Source: a virus. Taken from it: a stretch of 59,015 nucleotides of DNA. The stretch covers positions 1-59,015 of IMG/VR virus record IMGVR_UViG_3300032053_000084, one strand, 5' to 3'. Positions 24,132-31,612 of this stretch are shown here, piece by piece; position 1 is the stretch's first letter; each line of letters begins with the position of its first letter. The translations under genes were made by a program, and so were the position numbers. The notes below the pieces were generated by a model. The model ran no database searches. It was not told the origin of the DNA and was given only the letters and a program-made list of their open reading frames with translations.

Positions 24132-24323
24132 CTATGATCTCCATAATGCTCGTTTCCAAACAGACTGTTCATTTCCATTTTGATCTTCAATCCAGGTGAA
24201 TGCTTTTCCAATTCGTTTTGTAACACGAACCTTTTCACCCGCTTTGATCGGTTGACCTTTGATTATCATAGGGTCAACAACATCCATAATTCCAGGTCTG
24301 TAAACCCAAGAAAAAGTTTTCAT
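24132..24323 (-). CDS. Hypothetical protein, 63 aa
   Basis: 63 aa. Its GEKVRVTKRIGKAFTWIEDQ stretch suggests a small SH3-like barrel, like its downstream neighbour; perhaps an old duplication. No family recognised. Confidence 0.5.
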   Translation of the reverse strand: MKTFSWVYRPGIMDVVDPMIIKGQPIKAGEKVRVTKRIGKAFTWIEDQNGNEQSVWKRALWRS

Positions 24324-24329
24324 TTTATT

Positions 24330-24515
24330 CTACCTTTCAATGTATTCAATAAATACTAATTTGTGACATTCATATCCTGTAAAACCACAATCATCACAAT
24401 CCACTTCATATAACATTTCATCATCTTGAGGATGGGCCATAGAATAATCTAAATTTGTACTTCCGCATTTCGGGCATTTTCCTAATTCTTGATTTTCTAC
24501 TTTGAGTTCACTCAT
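24330..24515 (-). CDS. Zinc-ribbon protein, 61 aa
   Basis: 61 aa with CPKCGSTNLDY and, 25 residues on, CDDCGFTGYEC, a classic two-knuckle zinc ribbon (TFIIS/Lar-like). Lar-type zinc ribbons counter restriction in other phages, but similarity is only in the motif. Confidence 0.6.
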   Translation of the reverse strand: MSELKVENQELGKCPKCGSTNLDYSMAHPQDDEMLYEVDCDDCGFTGYECHKLVFIEYIER

Positions 24516-24524
24516 TTTTTTTCC

Positions 24525-24779
24525 TTATTTTTTGATAGGTGAAGAATAAACCAAATAAGAATCCATAATTCTGATGATTTCTTCAATAGTAACCATAAAA
24601 TCACCTTCCGTCATACCCATTTCTCCCGCATCATTCAAAAGAATCATCAATGATGCTTGTACCTTTTGAGCAAAACGATTTTGAATTTTTTTATTTTCAT
24701 CGGCTCCTAACGATTCCCTTTTAATGGTTTCTTGAATGGCGCGTTTCATTTCTTTCTTCGTTGAATACTTCATTTTCAT
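24525..24779 (-). CDS. Hypothetical helical protein, 84 aa
   Basis: 84 aa, almost entirely helical: basic N-terminus (MKYSTKKEMKRAIQETIKRE), then QKVQASLMILLNDAGEMGMTEGDFMVTIEEII. Start follows the 14-codon frame upstream. No family recognised. Confidence 0.55.
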   Translation of the reverse strand: MKMKYSTKKEMKRAIQETIKRESLGADENKKIQNRFAQKVQASLMILLNDAGEMGMTEGDFMVTIEEIIRIMDSYLVYSSPIKK

Positions 24780-24836
24780 TTACCTTTCTTTTTTATTTTG
24801 GTTCTTTGAGAAATTCAATCAGTTTATCATTATCCA

Positions 24837-24974
24837 TTATTGTTTTTCTTTTTCAATATAAATTACTCTACCATTACAATAAGGGCATTTTTCTGGTCTT
24901 CCATGTTTATAAAGTGATAATATACTAATCAAAGTTACTTTTTCATATTGAATACAAATTATCTTTCGTTCCAT
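24837..24974 (-). CDS. 45-aa zinc-knuckle protein
   Basis: A 46-codon frame in a gap, with a single CPYC pair near residue 30 and a basic/helical N-terminus MERKIICIQYEK. Its stop overlaps (TAATG) the start of a 14-codon frame (24793-24837) that bridges to the next gene; I list that mini-frame only here. Credible by position, unproven. Confidence 0.4.
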   Translation of the reverse strand: MERKIICIQYEKVTLISILSLYKHGRPEKCPYCNGRVIYIEKEKQ

Positions 24975-24978
24975 TTTT

Positions 24979-25329
24979 TTATTCTCTTGGAAGAATTTTA
25001 TTTACAAACATATTTTCTTGAATTGTGATATAACAATTTCTTCCACCAGTATAATCGCTATAACTTTTTGCAGTTCGAATGAGCATTTTTTCATTTGCAA
25101 AATAACGAAAATCAGAAGTCATAAAATAATAAATCTTATTGTCAAGGGTGGTGAAAAAACCCGAAAAATAGAAATGACCTTTATGAAATTCGTATTTTTT
25201 GATTCCAATATTTTTTTGTAGTTCTTTCTCCAATTCCCTTTTTGCGGTTCTACAAAAATAACTCCATTGCGGTGTATTTCTTGAAGATGATTCAAAATCG
25301 TTCTGCATAAGTTCAAGCGTTCTGTTCAT
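24979..25329 (-). CDS. Hypothetical protein, 116 aa
   Basis: 116 aa, first gene after the strong promoter at 25.35 kb, with GTGAGG as ribosome binding site. Aromatic-rich beta segments (FHKGHFYFSGFFTTLDNKIYYFMTSDFRYF). No family recognised. Confidence 0.6.
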   Translation of the reverse strand: MNRTLELMQNDFESSSRNTPQWSYFCRTAKRELEKELQKNIGIKKYEFHKGHFYFSGFFTTLDNKIYYFMTSDFRYFANEKMLIRTAKSYSDYTGGRNCYITIQENMFVNKILPRE

Positions 25330-25350
25330 TTTTCCTCACTTTCTATATCT

Positions 25351-25379
25351 ATTATATCAAAAAACAGGTAACTTGTCAA
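25351..25379 (-). promoter_or_regulatory. Consensus sigma70 promoter
   Basis: Minus-strand TTGACA (25374-25379), 17 bp, TATAAT (25351-25356): perfect consensus in both boxes. Predicted start near 25344, giving a 15-base leader with GAGG. Leads the small-gene operon 25.3 to 21.9 kb. Confidence 0.88.
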
Positions 25380-25399
25380 GGAAAAAGAAGAAAAAATAA

Positions 25400-25430
25400 A
25401 TGCTATGATTACATAAGGTTATCATAGCAT
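25400..25430 (-). terminator. Intrinsic terminator
   Basis: Perfect 10-bp stem ATGCTATGAT/ATCATAGCAT with an 11-base loop, followed on the minus strand by TTATTTTTTC. It ends the 29.3-25.5 kb operon, just ahead of the next promoter. Confidence 0.75.
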
Positions 25431-25478
25431 CATTGAAATCATTGAATATTTTATAAGGTATTGAAATCTATAGGGATT

Positions 25479-25898
25479 TTATTTTCTTATCCAAACTGGA
25501 AATCCTTTTTCATCTCTTATTCTCAAAATTTTTCCCTCACCTAAAATTTCAATATCTTTTGCAATAGCAAATTTTAGACCATTTTGTGTAATTCTAAAAA
25601 CCGATAATTTTACATTATCTCTGATATGGAATGAAAGATTTTTATCAATAAACCATGCAGGCCCCATTGAAACATTTTCTTCTGTTGTCTTTGTTTTTAC
25701 TATGATATGAATCCCTTGAGAAAATTGTCTTCCACCTGGATGCATATATCTATCAATACGAATAATTGACCCTGAAATAATTTCTATATGCTCCCATATC
25801 ATACTTGGAACCGGAACATATTCTTTTTGGGCTTCACTTTGATTGACAAAAATAAAAAATAACGATAACAAAAATACAACCAACAATATTTTTTTCAT
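25479..25898 (-). CDS. Exported protein, 139 aa
   Basis: Cleavable signal peptide (MKKILLVVFLLSLFFIFVNQSEA), then a beta-rich domain of about 115 residues (HIEIISGSIIRIDRYM, GIHIIVKTKT, FHIRDNVKLSVFRIT). No cysteines in the mature part. Probably periplasmic. Its start region has been amplified into four tandem copies. No family recognised. Confidence 0.7.
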   Translation of the reverse strand: MKKILLVVFLLSLFFIFVNQSEAQKEYVPVPSMIWEHIEIISGSIIRIDRYMHPGGRQFSQGIHIIVKTKTTEENVSMGPAWFIDKNLSFHIRDNVKLSVFRITQNGLKFAIAKDIEILGEGKILRIRDEKGFPVWIRK

Positions 25899-25997
25899 TT
25901 TTTTACCTCCAACAATATTTTTTTCATTTTTTTACCTCCAACAATATTTTTTTCATTTTTTTACCTCCAACAATATTTTTTTCATTTTTTTACCTCC
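25882..25997 (-). repeat. Four tandem copies of a ribosome-binding/start module
   Basis: A 29-bp unit occurs four times head to tail (unit starts at 25882, 25911, 25940, 25969). On the minus strand each copy is GGAGGTAAAAAAATGA-type sequence: Shine-Dalgarno, ATG and codons MKKIL. Because 29 is not a multiple of 3, each upstream copy encodes a 10-codon peptide (MKKILLEVKK) whose TGA overlaps the next ATG. The three mini-frames start at 25985, 25956 and 25927; the real gene starts at 25898. Slipped-strand amplification is the likely origin; an effect on translation is possible. Confidence 0.9.
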
Positions 25998-26494
25998 TAC
26001 GGTGTGATATTTATTACCATTGGATCAACTTGCATTTCTACAATATCAACACCCAATCCTTTCAATAAACAAACATGACAAATATGAATCATAACTAATT
26101 CTCCAAAATTAGGATCTTTGTATCCAGATATTCCTTTGAACTCTGGATATACATCAAGAAATCCAGGAGCATCTTTTTGAATGGACATAGTATTAGCAGA
26201 ATAAACTACACCTTTTCTTATCATACTTCTTCCACACGATGAACAATATTCACTATCTTTATACATATATGTTCCTTTTAGTTCTGTTATACCTATTGCT
26301 TTCAATACGCATATAACACATACATTATAATTTCTAATTCCATATTTATCAAAGATTTTTCCTGTAAATTCAGGGTAAATTTCAAAAAAATCACCTTTTT
26401 TTGTTTGTATTCTTTGTTCTAAAGATACTTTATGCTCCATTCCAATATGATTACTTACTTTACTCATATTCCTTGAACAAACTGAACATTCCAT
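25997..26494 (-). CDS. Duplicated cysteine-domain protein, 165 aa
   Basis: Two internal copies of one module, about residues 1-75 and 80-155: a CxxC.R.M start, then a (F/G)xxxYPEF(T/K)G segment, and finally CV/HxxCxLKxxGI/V. Each module probably binds one metal ion through four cysteines. AAAGGAAAT precedes the start. No family recognised. Confidence 0.6.
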   Translation of the reverse strand: MECSVCSRNMSKVSNHIGMEHKVSLEQRIQTKKGDFFEIYPEFTGKIFDKYGIRNYNVCVICVLKAIGITELKGTYMYKDSEYCSSCGRSMIRKGVVYSANTMSIQKDAPGFLDVYPEFKGISGYKDPNFGELVMIHICHVCLLKGLGVDIVEMQVDPMVINITP

Positions 26495-26506
26495 AAAATT
26501 TCCTTT

Positions 26507-26836
26507 TTATCTTGCAGATGCTAATAAAACAGCACCAAAAATTATTATTCCAATACCTACCAATTCAATAAATACAGGAATTTCTTTGAACACAATTGAA
26601 CTAAAAATAAATCCCGATACCAATATCAGAGCATTCCCAAAAAACCATACTGTAAGAAATTTAGGGCCCGTCATATATCCCATTCCAATACCATATTCTG
26701 CTATAATGATCAATGGAATAAGTAATAAAATAATTGTCCAAATACTTATATTATAATGTTGAGGTATCCATCTAAAAAAAGTATTTCCTATCCCAATAAA
26801 TAACGCTCCTAATATAGTATATAATATCCAATTCAT
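26507..26836 (-). CDS. Four-helix SMR/EamA-like membrane protein
   Basis: 109 aa with four predicted transmembrane helices, the size of small multidrug resistance and ArnE/F-type EamA proteins. A conserved-looking Gly-rich first helix (LYTILGALFIGIGNTFFRW) and a terminal helix (IELVGIGIIIFGAVLLA). It overlaps a glycosyltransferase gene by 4 bases; a lipid-linked-sugar flippase subunit is a reasonable inference. Confidence 0.7.
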   Translation of the reverse strand: MNWILYTILGALFIGIGNTFFRWIPQHYNISIWTIILLLIPLIIIAEYGIGMGYMTGPKFLTVWFFGNALILVSGFIFSSIVFKEIPVFIELVGIGIIIFGAVLLASAR

Positions 26837-27489
26837 CGTTCTATTATCGGCCTTCCAAAATCTATTCTTATTAGTTTTGCTGTCTTTTCAAATTCTTCTC
26901 TGCTACCTGCGGAAATATCATCTTTTGTGCTAACAGCAGTAAATTGTGTTTTATCGCATAAGGTTCCGATATACCCATAATAATATAATTTTAGAAACAT
27001 TGCCCAATCACTCAAACGATGATATATTTCTTGAACAACAAAACCTTTTACCTTATTGATTACTTCTGTTTTATATAAACTATTTGAAGAAATATAATTT
27101 CCCACCAATAATCTTTCAATATCATATTTTTGCGGAGGAAATTGTATATTTATAAATCCTCTGTATTCAAACGGACAATATGTAAATCCAATATCTTCCT
27201 TTGTATTCACCAATGCTTCATACATTCTATCAAGAAAAAATCTACCTAAAATAATATCCCTATCAAGGATCTGAATATATTTCGGTATAGGATATTTATT
27301 TATAAACGTATCCAAACCATTTTGAACATTCTTTGCATGTTTACCATCACCTGTATAACTTACCCATATATAAGGAATTTCATTTCTTTTGATAGAATTT
27401 TTTGTATCTTTGGATATAGTATGGCCGGTCAAAAGCGGAGTAATCACTAATATTTTTGGTTCTTTATCTTCATGAATTATTTTCAACAT
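26833..27489 (-). CDS. Family-2-like (GT-A) glycosyltransferase
   Basis: About 218 aa from ATG 27489, which has AAGGAAA six bases upstream; a frame from 27537 starts inside a hairpin and lacks an RBS. Features: ILVITPLLTG first strand, YIQILDRDI acidic DxD-like metal site, and a C-terminal FVVQEIYHRLSDWAMFLKLYYYG helix. Partner of the four-helix membrane protein. Acts on a host or phage glycan, target unknown. Confidence 0.65.
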   Translation of the reverse strand: MLKIIHEDKEPKILVITPLLTGHTISKDTKNSIKRNEIPYIWVSYTGDGKHAKNVQNGLDTFINKYPIPKYIQILDRDIILGRFFLDRMYEALVNTKEDIGFTYCPFEYRGFINIQFPPQKYDIERLLVGNYISSNSLYKTEVINKVKGFVVQEIYHRLSDWAMFLKLYYYGYIGTLCDKTQFTAVSTKDDISAGSREEFEKTAKLIRIDFGRPIIER

Positions 27490-27502
27490 TACAAATTTCC
27501 TT

Positions 27503-27590
27503 ATATCGGGAAAATATAGCGAAAGGAGGTTTTTCATAATAGAGTCGCTGGAAACTATTATGAAATAAAGACACTATACTTTCCCGCTAT
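27503..27590 (-). ncRNA. Long leader hairpin before glycosyltransferase gene
   Basis: An outer helix pairs 27574-27590 with 27503-27519 (15 of 17 positions identical to a perfect inverted repeat). An inner perfect 8-bp helix pairs CATAATAG (27555-27562) with CTATTATG (27535-27542). On the minus transcript the hairpin ends one base before the Shine-Dalgarno of the glycosyltransferase gene, so it could control its translation or RNA stability. Confidence 0.55.
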
Positions 27591-27596
27591 TTTATA

Positions 27597-27977
27597 TTAT
27601 AATACCTTTTCTACTGTTTCTTCAATATTTCCTACAGGAGCATCGGGAATTGGTTCTGTTACTACTTCCGCTTCCATAAATCCTGCAAATGTAGCAGAAA
27701 ATCTATTCTTTTCTGGCATAAGATAATTTATAAGATATTTTTTTCCTTCCCAAGAAAACATTGAATCATTCTTCGGCATTTCTTTAGAATGCGCTGTAAA
27801 TCGCATTTTTCCAGTATTATGTGCTACAATATGAAATTTTAGTTCTTCCAAATTGATTTCTGTTCCTACAGGCGGAAGAATCATTTGTTTGAATTGTTTT
27901 CTTGAAACAACAATATTTTTTTCAGCATTATCTTTTTCTTGTTTATGTTGATGTTTATGGAGCAATTTTCTTTTCAC
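27597..27977 (-). CDS. Hypothetical protein, 126 aa
   Basis: 126 aa; Lys/His/Gln-rich N-terminus followed by a beta-rich region (KFHIVAHNTGKMRFTAHSK, FSWEGKKYLINYLMPEKNRFSATFAG). Overlaps the end of the vWA gene by 23 bases. No family recognised. Confidence 0.6.
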   Translation of the reverse strand: MKRKLLHKHQHKQEKDNAEKNIVVSRKQFKQMILPPVGTEINLEELKFHIVAHNTGKMRFTAHSKEMPKNDSMFSWEGKKYLINYLMPEKNRFSATFAGFMEAEVVTEPIPDAPVGNIEETVEKVL

Positions 27978-28719
27978 GTTTTTTCCCCTTTTTCCACGTT
28001 TTTGTATCTATTTTACCAATAACTGCTTCTTTAGGATCATAAAAATTAGAAGACATTGTTTCACCTACACCCCTACTCGCAAAATAACTTTTATATGCAG
28101 ACATAGTTTGAACATTTGCATATTGAACTCCAATTGCATCTGCTACGAAATTAGCGGTATTTGATAATGGAATATTCAAGTCTTTACTGATCTTACTCAA
28201 ATCCTGATTTGCTCCAAGATAAGTAAATGTCCATTTTTTTGTTTCTGTAAGAGAAGAGATGGTTTTCTGAATATCACCATACGTATATTTTTTTGAATTA
28301 TTTTCAGCACCATCTGAAATAATGATAACAAGAAATGATGTATCATTTTTTGCTTCTTTCTCTGTAATGTCTTTCATTTCAGATAAAGTATCCCCAACAC
28401 AATCAAGCATTGCGGTCATTCCTTCAGGCATATATTCATCTCTGTCAAGTTTTCGTAATATATCAACTGATTTATTCCAGAATACAGGACGATGGGGGGT
28501 TGTTGAAAATGTTCTGAAAGTAACAAAGGTTTTCATATCTTTAGAACTTTCTCTAATAACATTCACTTGTTGATTGAAAGCATCAATCGCTTCATTTTGC
28601 ATTGAGGTCATGGAACCTGATGCGTCAAGAAGGATCATAACATAATTTTTCTTTTGAGGGGTTCCACCACCCTCTATATCCCCTGTCAAATCATCAAACA
28701 TCTTATCAATTTTGTCCAT
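27955..28719 (-). CDS. von Willebrand factor A domain protein
   Basis: 254 aa. MIDAS motif DASGS (in VMILLDASGSM) with a Thr in PEGMTAMLD and IIISDGAENN give a complete metal-binding vWA fold (about residues 25-210). A C-terminal KKGKKREKK tail is basic. Stand-alone phage/bacterial vWA proteins of this type appear with chaperone or stress operons. The N-terminus contains MFDDLTGD, like the MFDD small proteins. RBS AGGAGAAA. Confidence 0.8.
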   Translation of the reverse strand: MDKIDKMFDDLTGDIEGGGTPQKKNYVMILLDASGSMTSMQNEAIDAFNQQVNVIRESSKDMKTFVTFRTFSTTPHRPVFWNKSVDILRKLDRDEYMPEGMTAMLDCVGDTLSEMKDITEKEAKNDTSFLVIIISDGAENNSKKYTYGDIQKTISSLTETKKWTFTYLGANQDLSKISKDLNIPLSNTANFVADAIGVQYANVQTMSAYKSYFASRGVGETMSSNFYDPKEAVIGKIDTKTWKKGKKREKKIAP

Positions 28720-28919
28720 TAGAATTTCTCCTGTAATTCAAGTTCTCTCATCAAACATTTCTTTTGACAGAAATGATATTTTTCTTCTTTGATATACAAT
28801 TGAGCATGTTCACCATAATAAATAATATATGTATTATCATCTTTATTCATAACATATTTTATATCTTTTACACTCAATTTTCTATCACAACCATTACAAA
28901 AATAAGTTACTTCTTGCAT
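28719..28919 (-). CDS. Zinc-binding protein, 66 aa
   Basis: 66 aa with CNGCDRKLS near the N-terminus and CQKKC near the end, a spaced four-cysteine site. Overlaps the vWA start by one base (TAATG). Function unknown. Confidence 0.6.
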   Translation of the reverse strand: MQEVTYFCNGCDRKLSVKDIKYVMNKDDNTYIIYYGEHAQLYIKEEKYHFCQKKCLMRELELQEKF

Positions 28920-28921
28920 AT

Positions 28922-29233
28922 TTACCCCTTTGCTCGTTTCACCCGCAATCCCAGATCATTCTTTGACATAATTCCATAAACAATATCTGCTATTTCACCA
29001 TCTTTCATTATTATTGTTGTAGGAATTGATCGAATACCAAAAAATGTTGATATTTTAGGATTATCATCTACATTTACTTTTCCAAATTCTACTTCTGGAA
29101 AGTCTTGTTCTACCTTTTCAAAAATAGGTGAATACATTTTACAAGGCCCACACCAAGCCGCCCAAAAATCTATAACTTTTACACCCTTTGATTCTTTTAT
29201 TGTTCCAAGTTCATTATCTAAAATTTGTCTCAT
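28922..29233 (-). CDS. trxA: Thioredoxin
   Basis: 103 aa. Active site WAAWCGPCKM, cis-Pro loop SIPTTIIM and the VNVDDNP strand are all present; cytoplasmic. Reduces disulfides; phage thioredoxins can serve ribonucleotide reductase or polymerase processivity, neither of which is visible in this window. First gene after the 29.3-kb promoter. Confidence 0.92.
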   Translation of the reverse strand: MRQILDNELGTIKESKGVKVIDFWAAWCGPCKMYSPIFEKVEQDFPEVEFGKVNVDDNPKISTFFGIRSIPTTIIMKDGEIADIVYGIMSKNDLGLRVKRAKG

Positions 29234-29283
29234 ATAAAAATCCCCCTGGCCTATTTATTGTCAGGAGATACCTTTTATTTTAT

Positions 29284-29312
29284 AATATACCATATTTTAT
29301 ATAAAAAGTAAA
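29284..29312 (-). promoter_or_regulatory. Sigma70-like promoter
   Basis: Minus-strand TTTACT (29307-29312), 17 bp, TATATT (29284-29289). Weaker match than the others but same spacing. Leads the thioredoxin, vWA and glycosyltransferase operon; begins directly after the endolysin stop. Confidence 0.6.
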
Positions 29313-29975
29313 TCAATATCTTATTCCTTGTGCTATCGCATGAATTAGCCTTTTCCTACCTTCAGGATCAGATAAAAATTTTTCTTCTTCTGGATTTGAT
29401 ATAACACCACACTCTATAAGAACCGCAGGAATTTTCGATTCCTTCAAAATAAATAATTTGTCTGTACTGTAAATTCCGTCTTCTTTATCTTCCCATTTAT
29501 ATCCCCTTCTCTTATTACCTTCTTGATATGTTGCAACAGGAAAATTCTGGTATACCATTTGACGCCCAATATTTCTCGCAAGTTGAAAACTTTTTTTGTA
29601 TTGATTATTCCATTTACCTTTACTTCTATCAATAAAAATAGAAAAACCCAAAAACCGATAAGCAGTTTTTGGATTATAAACAACAGAATCGTGATGAATT
29701 GAAACGAGAATTGATGCTTTACTATTTGCTATAAAAGGTCTTTCTTTGAGTAAAATACCATCTATTAGAAAACATTCAAATCCTCTTGCTTCAAGGTTCT
29801 CTTTCAATCCGGTTGCAACTTCTTTATTATAAGTTACTTCTGGCACTCCACTTGCGCTAATTGTACCATTACCATAACCCGCATGACCAACATCAATAGC
29901 AACAACAAAACCATAACAGGTTATGGGAAAAGTAATAAACAAAATTGAAAACAGTATAAACAATATATTTTTCAT
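29313..29975 (-). CDS. N-acetylmuramoyl-L-alanine amidase (Amidase_3), exported
   Basis: 220 aa. Signal peptide (MKNILFILFSILFITFPITCYG) then an Amidase_3 domain: VAIDVGHAGYGNGTISASG, EVTYNKEVA, ILVSIHHDS and the C-terminal VLIECGVISNPEEE, giving the zinc ligands and catalytic Glu. It cleaves the amide between muramic acid and peptide; likely the endolysin, or a periplasmic amidase, exported by the host Sec system or by a signal-anchor mechanism. Confidence 0.9.
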   Translation of the reverse strand: MKNILFILFSILFITFPITCYGFVVAIDVGHAGYGNGTISASGVPEVTYNKEVATGLKENLEARGFECFLIDGILLKERPFIANSKASILVSIHHDSVVYNPKTAYRFLGFSIFIDRSKGKWNNQYKKSFQLARNIGRQMVYQNFPVATYQEGNKRRGYKWEDKEDGIYSTDKLFILKESKIPAVLIECGVISNPEEEKFLSDPEGRKRLIHAIAQGIRY

Positions 29976-30014
29976 ATTTTTCCTTTTTGTAGGTGAGTAT
30001 TGTAACAGGTTCAG

Positions 30015-30082
30015 GTTAGGATTCGGTTCTATGATTAGGAGCTGATCCCTAAGATTCGTACCGAAAGGCCAAACACCCTAAC
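30015..30082 (-). ncRNA. Nested-hairpin leader RNA before amidase gene
   Basis: Three nested perfect helices within 68 bases: GTTAGG/CCTAAC (30015-30020 with 30077-30082), TCGGT/ACCGA (30023-30027 with 30060-30064) and TTAGG/CCTAA (30035-30039 with 30048-30052). It sits alone in the 138-base gap between the nucleotidyltransferase stop and the amidase start. Candidate regulatory or stable RNA. Not a recognisable tRNA or riboswitch. Confidence 0.5.
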
Positions 30083-30113
30083 TTTCAACATTATGGCTTA
30101 GTTGATTCCCCCA

Positions 30114-31010
30114 TTACAATACCCGTTTTCTATGTTTTCCAACCAAACTTTCCAAATCATTTACCAATTCAGAATATGAATTTGGTTTAGCAATAGCCTC
30201 GTCTAAAGAACCATAATGTTGCTCCAAACAATTCAAGAGCAATTCTTTGATTTTATTTTCATCAGGCCCATATGGAAGAGTGCTTTTAGCATACACTTCT
30301 TCAAGGGACTTTTCTTTCATGGTGAAATATTCAAAAATTTGTGTTTCTGTCCATTCACCTCTACGGATAGATTTCAATTGTTCCCTGTTTCGGGTAACAT
30401 CAAGATCACCCTCCGTCAAGATCATTTCCACTTCATTCAATAATCGAACAACGTGATAAGCGAATTTTACATCATAACCAAATTTTTCAACAATTTCTTT
30501 TCGCTTTCCTTCTGGCTTTTTTGTATCCATTTTATGCATCTGACTATATGCATAACCTTTGAATTTATGCCAGCATCCTTTGTGAAGGAACATTCTCCGA
30601 TTCTCACGAACCAAATTTCCGATTGCGGTAGAATGCAAAACGCATCTTTGCGGAACGAAAAGACTGTCAATCATATTTGGATTATTATCCATACACAATT
30701 GAAAATATTTGACAATAGAATAGATTTGTAAATCGTATTCTTTTCTTTCGTCTTTACATTCGATATGCGCTTGCTGATATTGTTCAAACCGATTTGTTTG
30801 CTTTCCGAAGCCTGAGATTTCACCAATCAAATGAGGAAAAATCATATACTTCGGTGGAATGGCAAAACCATAAATATCCATATCAGAATTATCAGAAGAA
30901 ACACCATAAGCGATACTTCCCATAATTACTTCATAATGAACATTCATTGCCAAAAATCCAGGTGGATTGATCAATCCTTTTTTACATAATCTGTCAACAA
31001 GACTTCCCAT
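30114..31010 (-). CDS. COG3541/RlaP-like nucleotidyltransferase
   Basis: 298 aa. The Pol-beta-type nucleotidyltransferase start is VIMGSIAYGVSSDNSDMDIYG (GS then DxD), followed by IPPKYMIFPH, and a helical C-terminal half with KGYAYSQMHKM and FAYHVVRLLNEVEMILTEGDL. This matches the COG3541 group that Burroughs and Aravind placed in RNA repair systems (RlaP). Expected role: adding nucleotides to damaged RNA ends. It directly follows a tRNA-like element and shares the phage with a Ro60 gene. Family confident; reaction inferred. Confidence 0.8.
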   Translation of the reverse strand: MGSLVDRLCKKGLINPPGFLAMNVHYEVIMGSIAYGVSSDNSDMDIYGFAIPPKYMIFPHLIGEISGFGKQTNRFEQYQQAHIECKDERKEYDLQIYSIVKYFQLCMDNNPNMIDSLFVPQRCVLHSTAIGNLVRENRRMFLHKGCWHKFKGYAYSQMHKMDTKKPEGKRKEIVEKFGYDVKFAYHVVRLLNEVEMILTEGDLDVTRNREQLKSIRRGEWTETQIFEYFTMKEKSLEEVYAKSTLPYGPDENKIKELLLNCLEQHYGSLDEAIAKPNSYSELVNDLESLVGKHRKRVL

Positions 31011-31027
31011 AATATTTTTCCTTTTGA

Positions 31028-31103
31028 GGAAGAGTTACGGAATCGAACCGTTCTTCTGAATCAATGATGTTCTCAGTGTGCAATCCTTTACACTAACTCG
31101 ACC
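31028..31103 (-). ncRNA. tRNA-like RNA with altered anticodon arm
   Basis: 76 bases in tRNA order. D arm GTGT-loop-GCAC with AAAGGATT loop; stem CTGAG/TTCAG; T arm ACGG-TTCGATT-CCGT. The acceptor stem GGTCGAGT/ACTCTTCC pairs at six of eight positions with two central mismatches. The anticodon loop has 11 bases instead of 7. So it looks tRNA-derived but would not be a normal tRNA. It starts eight bases after one stop and ends just before the RBS of the nucleotidyltransferase gene. Confidence 0.65.
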
Positions 31104-31108
31104 ATAAT

Positions 31109-31606
31109 TTATAAACTTCCCATAAAATCTTTTTTGAAAGAAGTTTCATTCCCTTTGAGATAATGAATAATCAATTTCGAAATACCTTCAATTTTTTCTT
31201 TTGTATATTCTCTTTTTTTCAATTCATTACAAAAATTAGAAACAGTCAAATAAAAAACATCAGGACTAATCCATTCCTTCCCCAGACAATGAAGAAAAAT
31301 CTGAAAAAGTTCTGGAAGGGATTCTCTTGAAAGTCTTTTTACTTTTGTTCTATCTTCTAACGGCATTCTTCTCCAAGAATTCAAATTAGAACAACATCCT
31401 TCCCTTGCATAAAGTTCTTTCCTATAAAGTTCTCCAAGATTTCCAGGAAGTTGCATAAGATCACAAACATGTCTTTTTCCATTCCATATAAGCGCAGGAC
31501 ACAATTCAGCGCCAGGATAAAGTCTATGTCCGGCCTGACACATAGATTTCCAACAACAAAATCCGCATCCAATACAATCTTCGATTTTTCCAATTTCATC
31601 ATTCAT
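31109..31606 (-). CDS. Cysteine-rich Fe-S or zinc-binding protein, 165 aa
   Basis: Starts at ATG 31606. N-terminal CIGCGFCCWKSMCQAG..LYPGAELCPAL, then HVCDL and GCCSN: at least eight cysteines in patterns reminiscent of CxxCxxCC (YkgJ-type) metal-binding proteins. The C-terminal half is helical and basic. The start codon coincides with the predicted transcription start of the promoter, so the mRNA may be leaderless; the track frame extending to 31666 would run through the promoter. Confidence 0.65.
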   Translation of the reverse strand: MNDEIGKIEDCIGCGFCCWKSMCQAGHRLYPGAELCPALIWNGKRHVCDLMQLPGNLGELYRKELYAREGCCSNLNSWRRMPLEDRTKVKRLSRESLPELFQIFLHCLGKEWISPDVFYLTVSNFCNELKKREYTKEKIEGISKLIIHYLKGNETSFKKDFMGSL

Positions 31607-31612
31607 TATGTT

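Noticed and set aside
25882-25997. CRISPR-like direct repeats
   Set aside because: The 29-bp units are contiguous with no spacers and carry an RBS and start codon; it is a tandem duplication.
27490-27537. Start of the glycosyltransferase at 27537
   Set aside because: No RBS, and the codon lies in a perfect hairpin; ATG 27489 has a well-placed Shine-Dalgarno.
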